Origin: Dehalococcoidia bacterium
Lineage (GTDB): Bacteria; Chloroflexota; Dehalococcoidia; Lucifugimonadales; Australimonadaceae
Direction: 5' to 3'
Assembly: GCA_022820645.1 (NCBI GenBank)
Contig: JAJEFD010000017.1
Span: 1-64,000 of the forward strand
DNA length: 64,000 bases
Shown here: positions 41,821-50,953 of the stretch, one piece after another
How the letters are laid out: each line of letters opens with the position of its first letter
Position numbering within the stretch: the stretch's first letter is position 1
The notes under the pieces: model-generated
Database searches by the model: none
Told to the model about the DNA's origin: nothing
What the model saw: the letters and a program-made list of their open reading frames with translations, nothing else
Made by a program: the position numbers and the translations under genes

Positions 41821-43077
41821 CTAGCGCATCGACCGCAGCGTCCGGGAGAAGAGCGTCTCCCATGCGCCGTAGGCGAGGATGACGCTGCCCGCCGACGCGA
41901 GCGCGATGCGCCCCCCGAACAGCTCCGCCAGTCCGGTGATACCGAGGATCGCCACCGGTATCAGTCCCCCCATCATCGCGTTCAGCGCCTGCACGCGGCC
42001 CCGCATCTCGTTCTCCGAGTACGTCTGCAGCGCCGCGAGGTGCACGACCGTCCGCCCGGAGTGGCCGATGCCGATGGGCAGCATGAGGAGCAGCGAGAGT
42101 ACGTACCAGCTCGACCACGCGAACCCGACCACGCCCGCGCCGAACAGCGAGAAGAAGCCGATCAGCAGCAGGCCCTTACGCTGAAAGTCGCCCAGCGACG
42201 CGGCGGTCGTCGAGCCGAACAGCGACCCCAGCCCGAAGAAGGTGACGAGCAACCCGACGCCGTCGGCCTCTATCTGCAGGAGGTCCTGCGCCAGCGGCAG
42301 CAGGTGCTGGAACGGCTGGCCGAACACGGTGATGACGAAGCCCGCCAGGATCAGCGTGCGGATAGGGGGCGCCTGCCACACGTAGCGGAAGCCTTCCAAC
42401 GGCGAGCCGCTGCGGCTCCGCCGGCGCGAGGCCCCTGCGCCGCGCACCGGCGTGAAGAACATCAGGCCTATCGCGACCACGTACAGGGCGGCGATGAGCA
42501 CGTACGCCCACTCCGCCCCCGCCCGCGCGAACAGCACCCCCGCCACCAGCGGCAGCAGCGTCCGGTTCGCGTTCTGCGACATCGTGTGCAGGCCCGTCGC
42601 GTTCAGCAGGTGGCGCTCGTCCACCAGCCCGCCGATGATCGCGCGCCGCGTCGGCGTGATGAACACCATCACCGACCCCTGGAAGACGCCGATGACCATG
42701 ACGTGCCACCAGTCCAGCACGTCCATCGCGACGCCGACCGCGGTGATGCCCGCGAACACGGCCATCAGCCCCGCCGCGACGATGAGGATGTTCCGCATCG
42801 AAACCCTGTCCGCGAGCGCTCCGGCGAACGGCGACAGGACGAGCGACGGTGCGTTGTTCGCCGCTATCACGATGCCAAGCACGATGGGCGCGCGGTCCGC
42901 GAGGTCGTACGCCAGGAGCGGACGCGCCAGCATCGTCGCCTGCATCGCGCCGAAGTAGAAGAGCATGGCGATGAAGTAGCTGCGGTAGGCGGGGACCTCG
43001 AGCGCGTCGAACGTCCGCAACCAGCGGCGGCGTCCCGTCCGTTCCTCGCTCTGCGCCTGCTGCGGTTCCTGGGCCAT
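41821..43077 (-). CDS. MFS transporter
   Basis: A 418-residue major facilitator of the MFS_3 (enterobactin exporter-like) group: VPAYRSYFIAMLFYFGAMQA, then GALADRVSMRNILIVAAG, and FITPTRRAIIGGLVDERHLL. About 12 hydrophobic spans are evident. It resembles the exporter at 22600-23865 in layout and is likely an efflux pump for small organics. The minus-strand ATG at 43077 faces the terminase gene across a 225-base gap. Confidence 0.92.
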   Translation of the reverse strand: MAQEPQQAQSEERTGRRRWLRTFDALEVPAYRSYFIAMLFYFGAMQATMLARPLLAYDLADRAPIVLGIVIAANNAPSLVLSPFAGALADRVSMRNILIVAAGLMAVFAGITAVGVAMDVLDWWHVMVIGVFQGSVMVFITPTRRAIIGGLVDERHLLNATGLHTMSQNANRTLLPLVAGVLFARAGAEWAYVLIAALYVVAIGLMFFTPVRGAGASRRRSRSGSPLEGFRYVWQAPPIRTLILAGFVITVFGQPFQHLLPLAQDLLQIEADGVGLLVTFFGLGSLFGSTTAASLGDFQRKGLLLIGFFSLFGAGVVGFAWSSWYVLSLLLMLPIGIGHSGRTVVHLAALQTYSENEMRGRVQALNAMMGGLIPVAILGITGLAELFGGRIALASAGSVILAYGAWETLFSRTLRSMR

Positions 43078-43240
43078 GCCGCGATGCTACCCCTGCGCTC
43101 CGTCCTTTGCCACAGCAGGATGTCGTCATCACTGTGACACGCGCCCCTTGCGCGAACGTCCACCCATGCCGCACGATGGTAGAGCGCGGCGGAGAACGCG
43201 CCTCACCGACCCTTGCGGACGAGCCGCAGGAAGACCGCTG

Positions 43241-43273
43241 GCCCCCTCAGCGAAAGAGCACGAGGGGGCTTTT
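43241..43273 (+). terminator. rho-independent terminator upstream of the terminase-like gene
   Basis: GCCCCCTC and GAGGGGGC pair over 8 bp around a 13-base loop and are followed by TTTT on the plus strand. No plus-strand gene is recognisable in the 160 bases before it, so it may close a small RNA, a lost gene, or read-through ahead of the terminase-like gene. Confidence 0.65.
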
Positions 43274-43302
43274 CATGTTAACCGGCAGTAGGGGTGGAGA
43301 AG

Positions 43303-44841
43303 ATGACGGAAGACCTCACACGGTACGCGGACGACCCGGTCGGTTTCGTGCGGGACGTGCTCGGCGAAGCGGGGATGCCCTACTCGAAGCAGGTCGAGAT
43401 GCTGGAAGCGGTCGTGAACAACCGGCGTGTCAGCGTTGTCGGCGCGAACAGCTCCGGCAAGGACTGGACCGCCGCGCGGGCCGTCCTCTGGTGGATGGAG
43501 ACGCGGACGGAGGCCAAGGCCGTCGTCACCGGCCCGACGCAGCGCCAGGTCGAGGAGATCGTCTGGCAGGAGATGCGCGAGGCGTACACAGTGGCGGAGG
43601 AGCGGCTCGGCGGGAAGATGCTCGCCTCGAAGTACCGCATCGACGAGAAACGCTTCGCCATCGGCTTCTCCACCAACAAGGCGTGCAACATCCAGGGGTT
43701 CCACTCGCCCAACCTGCTCGTCGTCGTCACCGAGGCCCACGCCGTGCCCCAGGACCAGATCGACGCCATCAAGCGCCTGCACCCCAACCGGCTGCTGCTC
43801 GTCGGCAACGCGATGTCGCTCGACGGCGAGTTCTACGAGTCCCATCACTCCCGCCGAGCCCGCTACCACCGCATCAAGATATCCGCCTACGACACCCCCA
43901 ACTTCACCGGCGAGCGCGGCGGACTCCCCGGCCTGGTCACGCCGGAGGACGCCGAGGAGCTTGCCCTGGACTGGTCGGAGGACCACCCCTCATACGTCGC
44001 GGGTGTTCTCGCGGAGTTCCCCAACGCGCAGGAGGACTCGCTCGTCGGACGCGACGCCGTTGAACACGCCATGCAGCGCGGCGACGACGACCCCGACGCC
44101 AACGAGCCCGTCTACCTCGGCGTGGACGTGGGGCGCTTCGGGACCGACAAGTCCGCCGTCTGCGTGCGCCGGGGCAGGCGCGTGCTCGACCTGCGCTCCT
44201 TCGCGAAGATGGACACGATGCGCCTCGTTCACGAGGTCATCAAGACACGGCAGGCGACCGGCGCGGAGGCCGTATTCGTGGACGAGGGCGGGCTCGGCGG
44301 AGGCGTCATCGACCGCCTCCGTGAACTCGGCGAGCCCGTCTACGGCGTCCACTTCGGCGGACGCGCCCCCCACCGCACCCGCTTCTTCAACACGCGCTCC
44401 GAGATATTCTGGGAGGTGCGGATGCTCCTCAACGACGGACTCATGGTCCTCCCGCCCGACGAGGAGCTCGCCGGTCAGCTCGTCTCCCTGCGCTACGACG
44501 TGTCCAGCTCCGGCCAGGTGCGGCTGGAGGGCAAGCGGGAGATGCGCAAGCGCGGCCTGCCCTCGCCCGACAAGGCCGACGCCCTCGCCCTCGCCTTCCT
44601 CAAACCCCCGTCCCTGGGCATCTGGACCGGCACGGAGCCCTTCCTGAACGACGACCACCCCGCGTCGCGCCGCCTCCCCCGGCCCCAGTACGGCATCGGC
44701 TACGACCTCCTGCCCTCCATGCTCTCCGGCCCCTCCGCCCACGACGCCGGAGACAGCCAGCCCCACGACGCTGAACGTGCCGCCGCCGTGGACAGCGGCA
44801 GACATATCCCCAGTGTGCAGGTGTGGTGGGGGAAGCCGTAG
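43303..44841 (+). CDS. phage terminase large subunit-like protein (TerL)
   Basis: A 512-residue two-domain DNA-packaging motor. The ATPase domain has a Walker A variant, GANSSGKD (about 47-54), a Walker B-like LLVVVTEAH (138-146), and the coupling segment RLLLVGNAMS. The C-terminal RNase H-like nuclease keeps its acidic residues: GVDVGRFGTDKSA (Asp275), AVFVDEGGLGGG (Asp327, Glu328) and PDKADALALAF (Asp423, Asp426). The tail after residue 440 is less conserved. No portal, capsid, small terminase or integrase is beside it. The ATG at 43303 follows AGGGG by eight bases; a GTG at 43294 is possible. It looks intact. Confidence 0.9.
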   Translation: MTEDLTRYADDPVGFVRDVLGEAGMPYSKQVEMLEAVVNNRRVSVVGANSSGKDWTAARAVLWWMETRTEAKAVVTGPTQRQVEEIVWQEMREAYTVAEERLGGKMLASKYRIDEKRFAIGFSTNKACNIQGFHSPNLLVVVTEAHAVPQDQIDAIKRLHPNRLLLVGNAMSLDGEFYESHHSRRARYHRIKISAYDTPNFTGERGGLPGLVTPEDAEELALDWSEDHPSYVAGVLAEFPNAQEDSLVGRDAVEHAMQRGDDDPDANEPVYLGVDVGRFGTDKSAVCVRRGRRVLDLRSFAKMDTMRLVHEVIKTRQATGAEAVFVDEGGLGGGVIDRLRELGEPVYGVHFGGRAPHRTRFFNTRSEIFWEVRMLLNDGLMVLPPDEELAGQLVSLRYDVSSSGQVRLEGKREMRKRGLPSPDKADALALAFLKPPSLGIWTGTEPFLNDDHPASRRLPRPQYGIGYDLLPSMLSGPSAHDAGDSQPHDAERAAAVDSGRHIPSVQVWWGKP

Positions 44842-44846
44842 ATGCC

Positions 44847-44976
44847 GGAGACCAACACGGATGGACAGGATGCATGAGATGGGGATTGGACCGGGACATG
44901 GGCGCCCACAAGGGACGCCCCTACACCAGGCGCCCCGAGAGATTCCTCGGCTTCGCTGCGCTCCGCTCGGAATGAC
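44847..44976. repeat. mosaic of family D, E and C repeats
   Basis: Three repeat types in sequence fill the gap after the terminase gene: family D (CACGGATGGACAGGATGCAT), a family E unit (GGGCGCCCACAAGGGACGCC then CCTACACC), and family C (AGAGATTCCTCGGCTTCGCT then GCGCTCCGCTCGGAATGACA). Confidence 0.75.
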
Positions 44977-44977
44977 A

Positions 44978-45532
44978 CTAGCGGCGGGGAGGGAGCTGGT
45001 CGCCGCCGGGGACCACGTCGATGTCGAAGGCGTTGTTGAAGGCGGCTACGTAGCGGTAGAGGCCGATGGTGGCGACGATGAGGATGAGCCAGTGCTGCCC
45101 GTGCCTTGCCATCAGGGAATCGAACAGCGATTGCTCCACGCGGTTCGTGCGGCAGAGCTGGCGGCACAGCTCGATGACGTCCCGCTCGTCGTCGGGCAGG
45201 CGGCTGCTGTCGGCGCCGGTGCGGGCAACCTCGATGGCGTCGTCACGCAGGCCTGCGGCCCGGGCGGTGGAGACATGGACCGACCACTGGTAGGGAGCGT
45301 CGTCCTCGTAGGCGACGGCGAGGATGGCGAGTTCGTGCAGCGCGGAACTGACCACACTGTCGTCGTGCGTGTTCCGGAGGGTCGACAGGAAGCCCGAGGC
45401 GAGGCCGGGACTCTGGAGCATGACGGCGAACGGCCCGCGGACGCGTCCACGCTCGGCGAAGACGGCGTCCCACTCGTGTTGCCGCTCCGGCGGCAGCTGG
45501 GCCTTGTCGGTGATGGGCGTGATGCGTGTCAT
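44978..45532 (-). CDS. carboxymuconolactone decarboxylase/AhpD-like family protein
   Basis: A 184-residue, all-helical CMD-family protein. The conserved patch reads LHELAILAVAYEDDAPYQWSVH, where E-x-x-W-x-x-H replaces the CxxC of peroxidase-type AhpD; the second half has AGLRDDAIEVARTG. Members without CxxC include carboxymuconolactone decarboxylases and related catabolic isomerases. The ATG at 45532 follows GGAG by seven bases. It is divergent from an amidohydrolase/molybdenum hydroxylase pair, so it may serve the same aromatic pathway. Confidence 0.9.
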   Translation of the reverse strand: MTRITPITDKAQLPPERQHEWDAVFAERGRVRGPFAVMLQSPGLASGFLSTLRNTHDDSVVSSALHELAILAVAYEDDAPYQWSVHVSTARAAGLRDDAIEVARTGADSSRLPDDERDVIELCRQLCRTNRVEQSLFDSLMARHGQHWLILIVATIGLYRYVAAFNNAFDIDVVPGGDQLPPRR

Positions 45533-45678
45533 GATTCTTCTCCGGAGGTGGGTGGGTTTGGGGGGAGGATAACGTGCCGCGCGGAACGACGAGGGCTGTA
45601 CACGGCAGGGAGCCCGGCTTATGCTCGCGCCGGTTGGGATGTTCGGAGGTCGAGGCGGAGCAGGGAAGGAGTCAGGTC

Positions 45679-46758
45679 ATGGCTGTGATCGACGCCGACA
45701 CGCACGTGGACGAATGCGAAGAGACCTGGCGCTACATGCCTCCGGAGGACGCGCGCTACAGGCCGGTCACGGTCGTCCCCACCGAGGAGATGGGCGACGG
45801 CGCTCCCGCCCCCGGTTACACGAGGCACTGGCTCATCGGCAGCAACCTGTCGATCCGCCGCATCCGCGACGACAAGCGCACCGGCACGACCATCGACGCC
45901 CGCGAGCTGCGAAGCGTCGAGACCCGTCTGCGGCACATGGACGAGATGGGCGTGGACGTCCACGTCATGTACCCCACGATGTTCCTCACCTACCTGACGA
46001 ACGACCCGCACGCCCAGACCGCCATCTGCAAGAGCTACAACCGCTGGATGGCCGACAGGTCCGCCGAGAGCGGCGGGCGTCTCCGGTGGGTGGCGGTGCT
46101 GCCGATGCTGGACATCGAGGCCGCCGTGGACGAGCTGCGCTGGGCGAGCGAGCACGGCGCCTGCGGCGTCTTCAAGCTGGCGACGGAGATGGGCAGGCGC
46201 GTCACCGACCCGTACTTCTTCCCCGTCTACCAGGAGGCGAACGACCTCGATATACCGCTCTGCATGCACACCGGCTCAGGCGACCCGCCCGTCGGCAGCA
46301 GCGCGCCGCTCCTCGGCGACGGGATCACCGGCACCAACGTGATCGATGCGTTCCACTCCATCGTCTTCTCCGGCCTCGCGTTCAGGTTCCCCCGGTTGCG
46401 GTTCGGCTTCATCGAGGCGGGCTCGTCCTGGATCCCCTTCGTGGTCGACCGGCTCTACGCCCGCCGGGAGCGCATGGCCTGGGCATACCGTTCGTTCACG
46501 TACACGGACGACCTGAGCGACCTCTTCCACGAGCACCGTCTCTACGTGACCTGCCAGTCGCAGGAGGACATCCCGTACCTGCTGCGGTTCGGGACCGAGG
46601 ACCACCTGATGATCGGCACCGACTACTCGCACGCCGACCTGTCGGCGGAGATCGGCGCCATCGACATACTGCGGCGCAGGGCCGACGAGGGAGAGTTCAG
46701 TCAGACCGCGAAGCGGAAGATCCTCGAGGACAATCCCCAGACGTTCTACGGTCTATAA
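45679..46758 (+). CDS. amidohydrolase family protein (ACMSD-like)
   Basis: A 359-residue amidohydrolase_2 barrel protein. Metal ligands: MAVIDADTHVDE at the N-terminus, PLCMHTGSG in the middle, and LMIGTDYSHAD near the end. It may decarboxylate or hydrolyse an aromatic intermediate. It is related to, but shorter than, the enzyme at 39682-40899. The ATG at 45679 has AAGGAG at good spacing. Seventeen bases separate it from the following molybdenum hydroxylase gene, so the two are probably co-transcribed. Confidence 0.92.
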   Translation: MAVIDADTHVDECEETWRYMPPEDARYRPVTVVPTEEMGDGAPAPGYTRHWLIGSNLSIRRIRDDKRTGTTIDARELRSVETRLRHMDEMGVDVHVMYPTMFLTYLTNDPHAQTAICKSYNRWMADRSAESGGRLRWVAVLPMLDIEAAVDELRWASEHGACGVFKLATEMGRRVTDPYFFPVYQEANDLDIPLCMHTGSGDPPVGSSAPLLGDGITGTNVIDAFHSIVFSGLAFRFPRLRFGFIEAGSSWIPFVVDRLYARRERMAWAYRSFTYTDDLSDLFHEHRLYVTCQSQEDIPYLLRFGTEDHLMIGTDYSHADLSAEIGAIDILRRRADEGEFSQTAKRKILEDNPQTFYGL

Positions 46759-46775
46759 CGGTTAGAATCCCGCGC

Positions 46776-49100
46776 ATGACTACGACAACGCACGACACGA
46801 GCACCCCCTACACCGGACAATCGATCCCGCGATTCGAGGACGACCGCCTGCTGCGTGGCGGCGGGACGTTCATCGGCGACATGACGCTGCCGGAGATGGC
46901 GCACGCCGCCGTCGTCCGCAGCCCGCACGCCCATGCACGCATCGAGCGCATCGACGCGAGCGAGGCGCTCGCGATGCCCGGTGTGCTCGCCGTCATCACG
47001 GGGAACGACGTGGAGGACGGTGCGGTGCTGGAGAGCGTCGGCAGGCCGGGACTGACGGTCAACCGGGGCGGCGCGCACCCCATCCTCGCGCTGGGGCGGG
47101 CGCTCTACGCGGGACAGCCCGTCGCAGTTGTCGCCGCGGAGACCGCCGCGCAGGCCGCCGACGCCGCGGCGCGCGTCGAGGTCGTCTACGAGCCGCTGGA
47201 AGCGATCAACGACCTGCAACGCGCCGCGGAGGGCGGCTACCCCACGCTCCACGACGCGATCGGGTCGAACATCGGCGCGTGGCAGCGCACGGGCTCAGGA
47301 GACGTGGACGGCGCGTTCGCGTCCGCCGACCGGGTCGTCTCCGGCTCGTTCGTGATTCCCCGCCTTGCGCCGATGCCGATGGAAGGGCGCGGCTGCATCG
47401 CCAGTTTCGACGGCCCGAACGGCAACCTGACGTTCTGGTCGTCCAACCAGTCGCCGCACGACACCCAGCACCACATCGAGGAGGCGATCACGCTGCCGGG
47501 CCACGTGCACGTCATCACGCCGGACGTGGGCGGCGGCTTCGGGCACAAGCACCACGTCTACCCGGAGGAGGTCGCTGCCATCCTCCTGGCGAAGCGGCTG
47601 CAGCGCCCCGTGAAGTGGGTCGAGGAGCGGAGCGAGAACATCCACTCATCGCACGCGCGCGGGCTGGAGGCGCACGTGGACGCCGCCGTCACGAACGAGG
47701 GCATCGTCCTCGCCATCAGGGCGCGCTTGCTTTCGGACCTCGGCGCGTACTGGATCAGCGGGGCGTTCACCTCGCCGGACAATGCGGCGAAGCGTTTCGC
47801 GGGCCCGTACCACATCCCCGCCTACGACGGCGAGCAGGTATGCCTGATGACCAATCGCCCGCCCATCACCTCCTACCGGGGCGCGGGGCAGCCGGAGGCC
47901 ACGTTCTGCATGGAACGCATCCTCGACCTCATCGGCGAGGAGCTGGGCATCGACCCCGTGGACCTGCGCCGCCGCAACCTCATCCCGCCCGACCAGTTCC
48001 CCTACACGACCGCGTCCGGCACGCCGTACGTGGACGGCGACTTCGAGCCGGTGCTCAACCGGGCGCTCGAGGTCGCCGGGTACGCCGACCTGGTGGCGCG
48101 GCGCGACCGCGAACGGCAGGAGGGGCGCACGGTCGGGCTGGGCATCGCGCTCTCGACGAAGGGCTCCGGCGGCACGGGCGGCGATGCCGCGCGCTCCAGC
48201 GCGGCAGCGGTCGAGGTCGGCGCGGACGGCCACGTCCGCCTCACGACGGACATCTCGCCGCACGGACAGGGCAACGCGACGACGTTCGCGCAGATCACGG
48301 CGGACGCGCTCGGCGTTGCGCCGGGCGACATCAGCGTTCTGCACGGCGACAGCGACGGCATCCAGCCGTTCGGCCCCGGCGCGGGCACGTACGCCAGCCG
48401 GGGACTCGTCATCGGCGGCCACGCGGTCTACCAGACCGCGCATCAGGCGCGCGAGAAGCTGCTCGACGCCGCGTCCCACCTGCTCGAAACGCCCGCGGAC
48501 GACGTGACGCTGGAAGGCGGCACAGCCGTCTCGCGGTCGGACCCGTCGCGCTCGGTGCCGCTGGGCAGGCTCGCCGGGATGGCCGGCGACGCCGACGGCG
48601 GCTTCCGGCACTACTCGACGTACACGCTGCCGCCGGGGAGCTTCGCGTTCGCCACGCACATCGCGTACGTCGAGCTCGACCCGGACTCGGGCGACGTGCG
48701 CGTGCGGGACTTCGTCGCCGTGCACGACGTGGGCAACCTCATCAACCCGGTCATCGTCGAGGGGCAGATCCACGGGGGCGTGGTACAGGGGTTCGGCGAG
48801 GCGATGTGCGAGGCCGTCTCCTACGCGGACGACGGACGCCCGCGCGAGTGGTCGTTCATGGACTACGCGATGCCGCTGGCGGAGGACCTGCCGCACATGG
48901 TGGTCGAGACGCACGCAACGGAGGCGAAGAACGGCGCGATGGGCGTGCGCGGCATCGGCGAGATGCCGTCGTGCGCCAGCCCCGCGGCGCTCGCCAACGC
49001 CGTCCACGACGCGCTGCGCCAGATCGGCGCGCCGATGGTGGACATCCCGTTCACGGCGGAGCGCGTCTGGCGGGCCACGCGGCAGGCGCAGAGCGCCTGA
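46776..49100 (+). CDS. xanthine dehydrogenase-family molybdopterin-binding subunit
   Basis: A 774-residue molybdenum hydroxylase large subunit: RFEDDRLLRGGGTFIGDM at the start (the a/b hammerhead), then PDVGGGFGHKHHVYPEEVAA, TSYRGAGQPEATFCMERILD, and the active-site VRGIGEMPSCASPAALANAV containing the catalytic Glu. It is of CO dehydrogenase/aryl-CoA reductase-like type; the substrate is unknown. As with the paralogue at 23862-26111, no FeS or FAD subunit lies beside it. Probably hydroxylates an aromatic or heterocyclic compound acted on by the amidohydrolase encoded just before. Confidence 0.94.
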   Translation: MTTTTHDTSTPYTGQSIPRFEDDRLLRGGGTFIGDMTLPEMAHAAVVRSPHAHARIERIDASEALAMPGVLAVITGNDVEDGAVLESVGRPGLTVNRGGAHPILALGRALYAGQPVAVVAAETAAQAADAAARVEVVYEPLEAINDLQRAAEGGYPTLHDAIGSNIGAWQRTGSGDVDGAFASADRVVSGSFVIPRLAPMPMEGRGCIASFDGPNGNLTFWSSNQSPHDTQHHIEEAITLPGHVHVITPDVGGGFGHKHHVYPEEVAAILLAKRLQRPVKWVEERSENIHSSHARGLEAHVDAAVTNEGIVLAIRARLLSDLGAYWISGAFTSPDNAAKRFAGPYHIPAYDGEQVCLMTNRPPITSYRGAGQPEATFCMERILDLIGEELGIDPVDLRRRNLIPPDQFPYTTASGTPYVDGDFEPVLNRALEVAGYADLVARRDRERQEGRTVGLGIALSTKGSGGTGGDAARSSAAAVEVGADGHVRLTTDISPHGQGNATTFAQITADALGVAPGDISVLHGDSDGIQPFGPGAGTYASRGLVIGGHAVYQTAHQAREKLLDAASHLLETPADDVTLEGGTAVSRSDPSRSVPLGRLAGMAGDADGGFRHYSTYTLPPGSFAFATHIAYVELDPDSGDVRVRDFVAVHDVGNLINPVIVEGQIHGGVVQGFGEAMCEAVSYADDGRPREWSFMDYAMPLAEDLPHMVVETHATEAKNGAMGVRGIGEMPSCASPAALANAVHDALRQIGAPMVDIPFTAERVWRATRQAQSA

Positions 49101-49101
49101 G

Positions 49102-49149
49102 CGGCCTCCTCCCGGGGGAGTCGCTGCTGCGCTCCGCTCGGAATGACAT
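49102..49149. repeat. family C repeat
   Basis: CGCTGCTGCGCTCCGCTCGG followed by AATGACATGC, sharing the CTCCGCTCGGAATGACA core with the copy at 44936-44976. It lies in the 132-base gap between the molybdenum hydroxylase and PAC2 genes. Confidence 0.7.
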
Positions 49150-49232
49150 GCTCTGTGGAGCGAGAGTCAGACTCGTGGGTATTGACCAATCGAAGGGTTG
49201 CAATCCACGCGGAAGGGGAACACTATAGGGGC

Positions 49233-50141
49233 ATGCGCATAGGTGAATTCGAACTGCACGAGCCTCTTCCGGAGCTGCGGTCGCCGCACATCATCGCGTC
49301 GTTGACGCCGTGGATCGACGCCGGAAGCGTCGGCTCGCTCAGCATCGAGCGGCTGGAGCGCTACATGCGCGCCCGAGACCTCGGCTCGCTCGCGAAGCCG
49401 GGGCACTTCTTCGATTTCACCCGCTACCGCCCGGTCGTCTACTTCGAGGACGGCAAGCGCAAGATGCGCGTCCCGAACGCGGACCTCCGGTGGGCCACCG
49501 GCCTCGGCAGCCACGACTTCATCTTCCTCCACATGCTGGAGCCGCACTCCAACGCCGAGGAGTACATCGAGGCGCTCGTGGAGGTCATCTCCTACCTGAA
49601 CGTGGACCGCTTCTGCCGCATCGGCGCGATGTACGACGCCGTCCCTCACACGCGCCCGCTCCTCGTCATGGGAACGCTCAACGGTCAGCCGATCGAAGAC
49701 GTGGAAGGCATCGAGGGCAACCGGCGCAGGCCGTACCAGGGCCCTACGTCCATCATGAACATGGTGGGCGACCGCATCAGCGAGGGCGGAGTCGACAACA
49801 TGATGCTCATGTGCCGGCTCCCCCACTACGTTGAACTCGAGGCCGACTTCGCAGGGCGTACCAAGATGCTCCAGGTGCTCTCCACGCTCTACGGCTTCCC
49901 TGCCGAGTACGCCGCCAGCCAGCGCGACACGCAGCAGTACGCGCGCGTCACCGCGGAGATGCAGCGCAACGCCCAGGTGAAGTCGCTCGTCGAACGGCTG
50001 GAGTCGGACTACGACGCGCGCCGCGGCAGGCGCGAGCAGCAGCGGCAGTCCGAGGAGAAGAAGGAGCTTCCACCGCTCCCGCCCTCCGTCGAGGAGTTCC
50101 TCGGCAAACTGACCGGCCCCGGCGAAGAAGAGAAGGAGTAG
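49233..50141 (+). CDS. PAC2 family protein
   Basis: A 302-residue PAC2 (proteasome assembly chaperone 2-like) protein. Family features include the N-terminal PHIIASLTPWIDAGSVGSLS, the central ATGLGSHDFIFLHMLEPHSN, and the C-terminal VDNMMLMCRLPHYVELEADF. Bacterial members occur beside proteasome or peptidase genes or stand alone; their role is unproven. A coiled-coil, Glu/Lys-rich tail (about 255-302) follows. Its stop is three bases before the predicted start of the next lipoprotein, so translation may be coupled. Confidence 0.88.
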   Translation: MRIGEFELHEPLPELRSPHIIASLTPWIDAGSVGSLSIERLERYMRARDLGSLAKPGHFFDFTRYRPVVYFEDGKRKMRVPNADLRWATGLGSHDFIFLHMLEPHSNAEEYIEALVEVISYLNVDRFCRIGAMYDAVPHTRPLLVMGTLNGQPIEDVEGIEGNRRRPYQGPTSIMNMVGDRISEGGVDNMMLMCRLPHYVELEADFAGRTKMLQVLSTLYGFPAEYAASQRDTQQYARVTAEMQRNAQVKSLVERLESDYDARRGRREQQRQSEEKKELPPLPPSVEEFLGKLTGPGEEEKE

Positions 50142-50144
50142 CGC

Positions 50145-50951
50145 ACGAGGCCACCCCGCGTATGGGCGCTGGCTGTGCTGATCGTCCTCGGCGGCGGCGC
50201 GGCAGCGGCAGCGTGCAGTTCACCCACGCCAACCCCGACGGCCACGCCGGTCCCGACTGCTACGCCCGATCCGACGCCCACGCCGGTCCCGGCGGCAGAG
50301 GATGCAGCCAGGACTCTTTCAGCACTGGTGGACGACCTCAGCCCCGAGAGGCCGCTGGTGCTCGTGGAGGAGATATTCCAGAAGGGCGGTTACAAGACTA
50401 CCCCTTGCGATTATGGCCCCCGCCGAGTCCCCGACTACATGGCCGTCTACCCGGAACGGGTGGTATCGAAGACCATCTTCACGCCTGACGCCGCCGGAGT
50501 GCTGGCGAGCGTCAGCGGGGAGGTAACGAGCGCCGACGGCACTCCCCCTGTCCTGATATCTCTTCTCGACGACTCCGTGGTCAACGTGCCAGTGGAAGAG
50601 TGGCCGGATCTGTGCGCAGACGAAGACGCATACGAACCCGAGTACGAGACGCACCTCGGCGAATGGCTGGAGGCCCAGCTCGACGTCGCCACTCATGCCG
50701 AAGAGTCGGGGTATACGTTCGTGGGAAAGTATTCCTTGAATGGTCAGCCAAGCGTCCGATACGAGAACCGTTCGCGCGTGTCAGTGGGTGTGATCGAGTT
50801 CGTCGAGGCGAACCCGCTTCTCGTCCAGGAGAGCTGGTATACGGTACAGACCGACGGCACGCTCGTGCTCGAGTCCCAAACAACCGCCATGTCATGGAGC
50901 GCGGGCGAGCCGACAGCGGTACCCGGCCAGGGAACGAGCGAAGGAGGCTGA
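50145..50951 (+). CDS. putative lipoprotein with Thr/Pro-rich linker, apparent ACG start
   Basis: A lipoprotein of about 268 residues. Read from ACG at 50145, which lies six bases after AAGGAG, it has a normal n-region and signal (RPPRVWALAVLIVLGGG) and the lipobox AAAAAC. The first canonical start (GTG at 50175) would remove the basic n-region, leaving only about 14 residues before the lipobox. A TPTPTATPVPTATP linker follows, then a mixed alpha-beta domain with RYENRSRVSVGVIEFVEANP. No family recognised. It lies between PAC2 and an MFS transporter with gaps of two to three bases. Confidence 0.78.
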   Translation, partial: TRPPRVWALAVLIVLGGGAAAAACSSPTPTPTATPVPTATPDPTPTPVPAAEDAARTLSALVDDLSPERPLVLVEEIFQKGGYKTTPCDYGPRRVPDYMAVYPERVVSKTIFTPDAAGVLASVSGEVTSADGTPPVLISLLDDSVVNVPVEEWPDLCADEDAYEPEYETHLGEWLEAQLDVATHAEESGYTFVGKYSLNGQPSVRYENRSRVSVGVIEFVEANPLLVQESWYTVQTDGTLVLESQTTAMSWSAGEPTAVPGQGTSEGG

Positions 50952-50953
50952 CC

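Noticed and set aside
43078-44976. Prophage
   Set aside because: Only a terminase large subunit is present; no other structural, replication, lysis or integration genes were found in either direction.
41426-44977. CRISPR array
   Set aside because: The repeats are of different families, irregularly spaced and dispersed over the window; there are no regular spacers and no cas genes.
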